Assembly (NCBI GenBank): GCA_964445305.1
Contig: CAYUKK010000100.1
Span: forward strand, 1-6,449
Length of the DNA stretch: 6,449 bases
Direction: 5' to 3'
From: CAYUKK01 sp964445305
Lineage (GTDB): Bacteria; Acidobacteriota; Aminicenantia; Aminicenantales; UBA8522
The number at the start of each line of letters is the position of its first letter. Within the stretch, counting starts at the first letter, position 1. The position numbers and the translations under genes were made by a program. The notes under the pieces were generated by a model. That model ran no database searches, was not told where the DNA came from, and saw only the letters and a list, made by a program, of their open reading frames with translations. Below, piece by piece: positions 6,317 to 6,449 of this stretch.

Positions 6317-6449
6317 ATGAGTCGGCCGGATTGGCTCGTCGTTTTCCTTCTTTGTGCTATTTCCCTGGCTGTTGGCTTGTATTTTACGAGACGCGCCAGC
6401 CGGACAGGCGCCAGCGGTTATTTCATCGGCAACCGCAGCCTCCCCTGGT
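6317..6449 (+). CDS. Sodium:solute symporter (SSS family), N-terminal part; runs off the window
   Basis: Forty-four codons are visible. Residues 6-23 (WLVVFLLCAISLAVGLYF) form a hydrophobic first membrane helix. It is followed by a basic turn (TRRASRTG) and GYFIGNRSLPW, which matches the start of sodium:solute symporters, where a helix is followed by a short charged loop and a (F)xGxRxLPWW-type motif. These proteins use the sodium gradient to import sugars, amino acids or other small solutes across the inner membrane; the substrate cannot be read from this fragment. The ATG at 6317 has AGGG at 6306-6309, 7 bases upstream. The gene is divergent from the ribosomal operon and appears to be independently transcribed. 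Confidence 0.85.
   Translation, partial: MSRPDWLVVFLLCAISLAVGLYFTRRASRTGASGYFIGNRSLPW

Noticed and set aside
1..6449. CRISPR arrays, insertion sequences, tRNA or rRNA genes, phage or defence genes
   Set aside because: No spaced direct repeats, transposase-like frames, terminal inverted repeats or tRNA/rRNA signatures were seen; the genes are mostly conserved housekeeping ones.

Overview
The window comes from a Gram-negative bacterial chromosome with roughly balanced to moderately high GC. It carries a conserved ribosome and tRNA maturation operon on the minus strand, flanked by rightward genes. Gram-negative is inferred from a signal peptide plus an outer-membrane beta-barrel-like protein. 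The taxon cannot be fixed from sequence alone. The S16-KhpA-RimM-TrmD-L19-RNase HII order, the monohaem porin-like protein and the large TPR protein fit anaerobic or respiring lineages such as Acidobacteriota/Aminicenantota-like or deltaproteobacterial groups. That placement is an impression, not a result.

Layout, left to right. Positions 1-134 hold the last 43 codons of an unrecognised rightward gene. After 8 bases, 143-1315 encodes an exported protein with one CXXCH haem motif followed by a porin-like beta-barrel. It converges on the large minus-strand block with only 5 bases between stop codons, and an imperfect inverted repeat sits across the junction. The minus-strand block spans 6179 down to 1321. 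In transcription order it is rpsP (S16), khpA (KH-domain RNA-binding protein), rimM, trmD, rplS (L19), rnhB (RNase HII) and a 700-residue TPR protein. The genes abut or overlap (17-base gap, 0-base gap, 11-base overlap, 14-base overlap, 35-base gap, 4-base overlap), so they read as one transcription unit. A good sigma70-type promoter lies just upstream of rpsP (6212-6240). Back to back with it is a second likely promoter (6266-6292) for a rightward sodium:solute symporter gene that starts at 6317 and runs off the window.

How the genes work together. S16 and L19 are structural ribosomal proteins. RimM assists 30S maturation, TrmD makes m1G37 in tRNA to prevent frameshifting, and KhpA is a small RNA-binding protein. 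RNase HII removes ribonucleotides from DNA. The TPR protein is probably an interaction scaffold of unknown partner. Start signals vary within the operon (GTG, TTG, weak or hairpin-masked Shine-Dalgarno sites), which would allow unequal protein output from one mRNA.

I do not see a clearly new biological system. The items most worth a second look are the monohaem porin-like protein, the hairpin over the rnhB ribosome binding site, and the uncharacterised TPR gene coupled to rnhB where other genomes often carry different genes.
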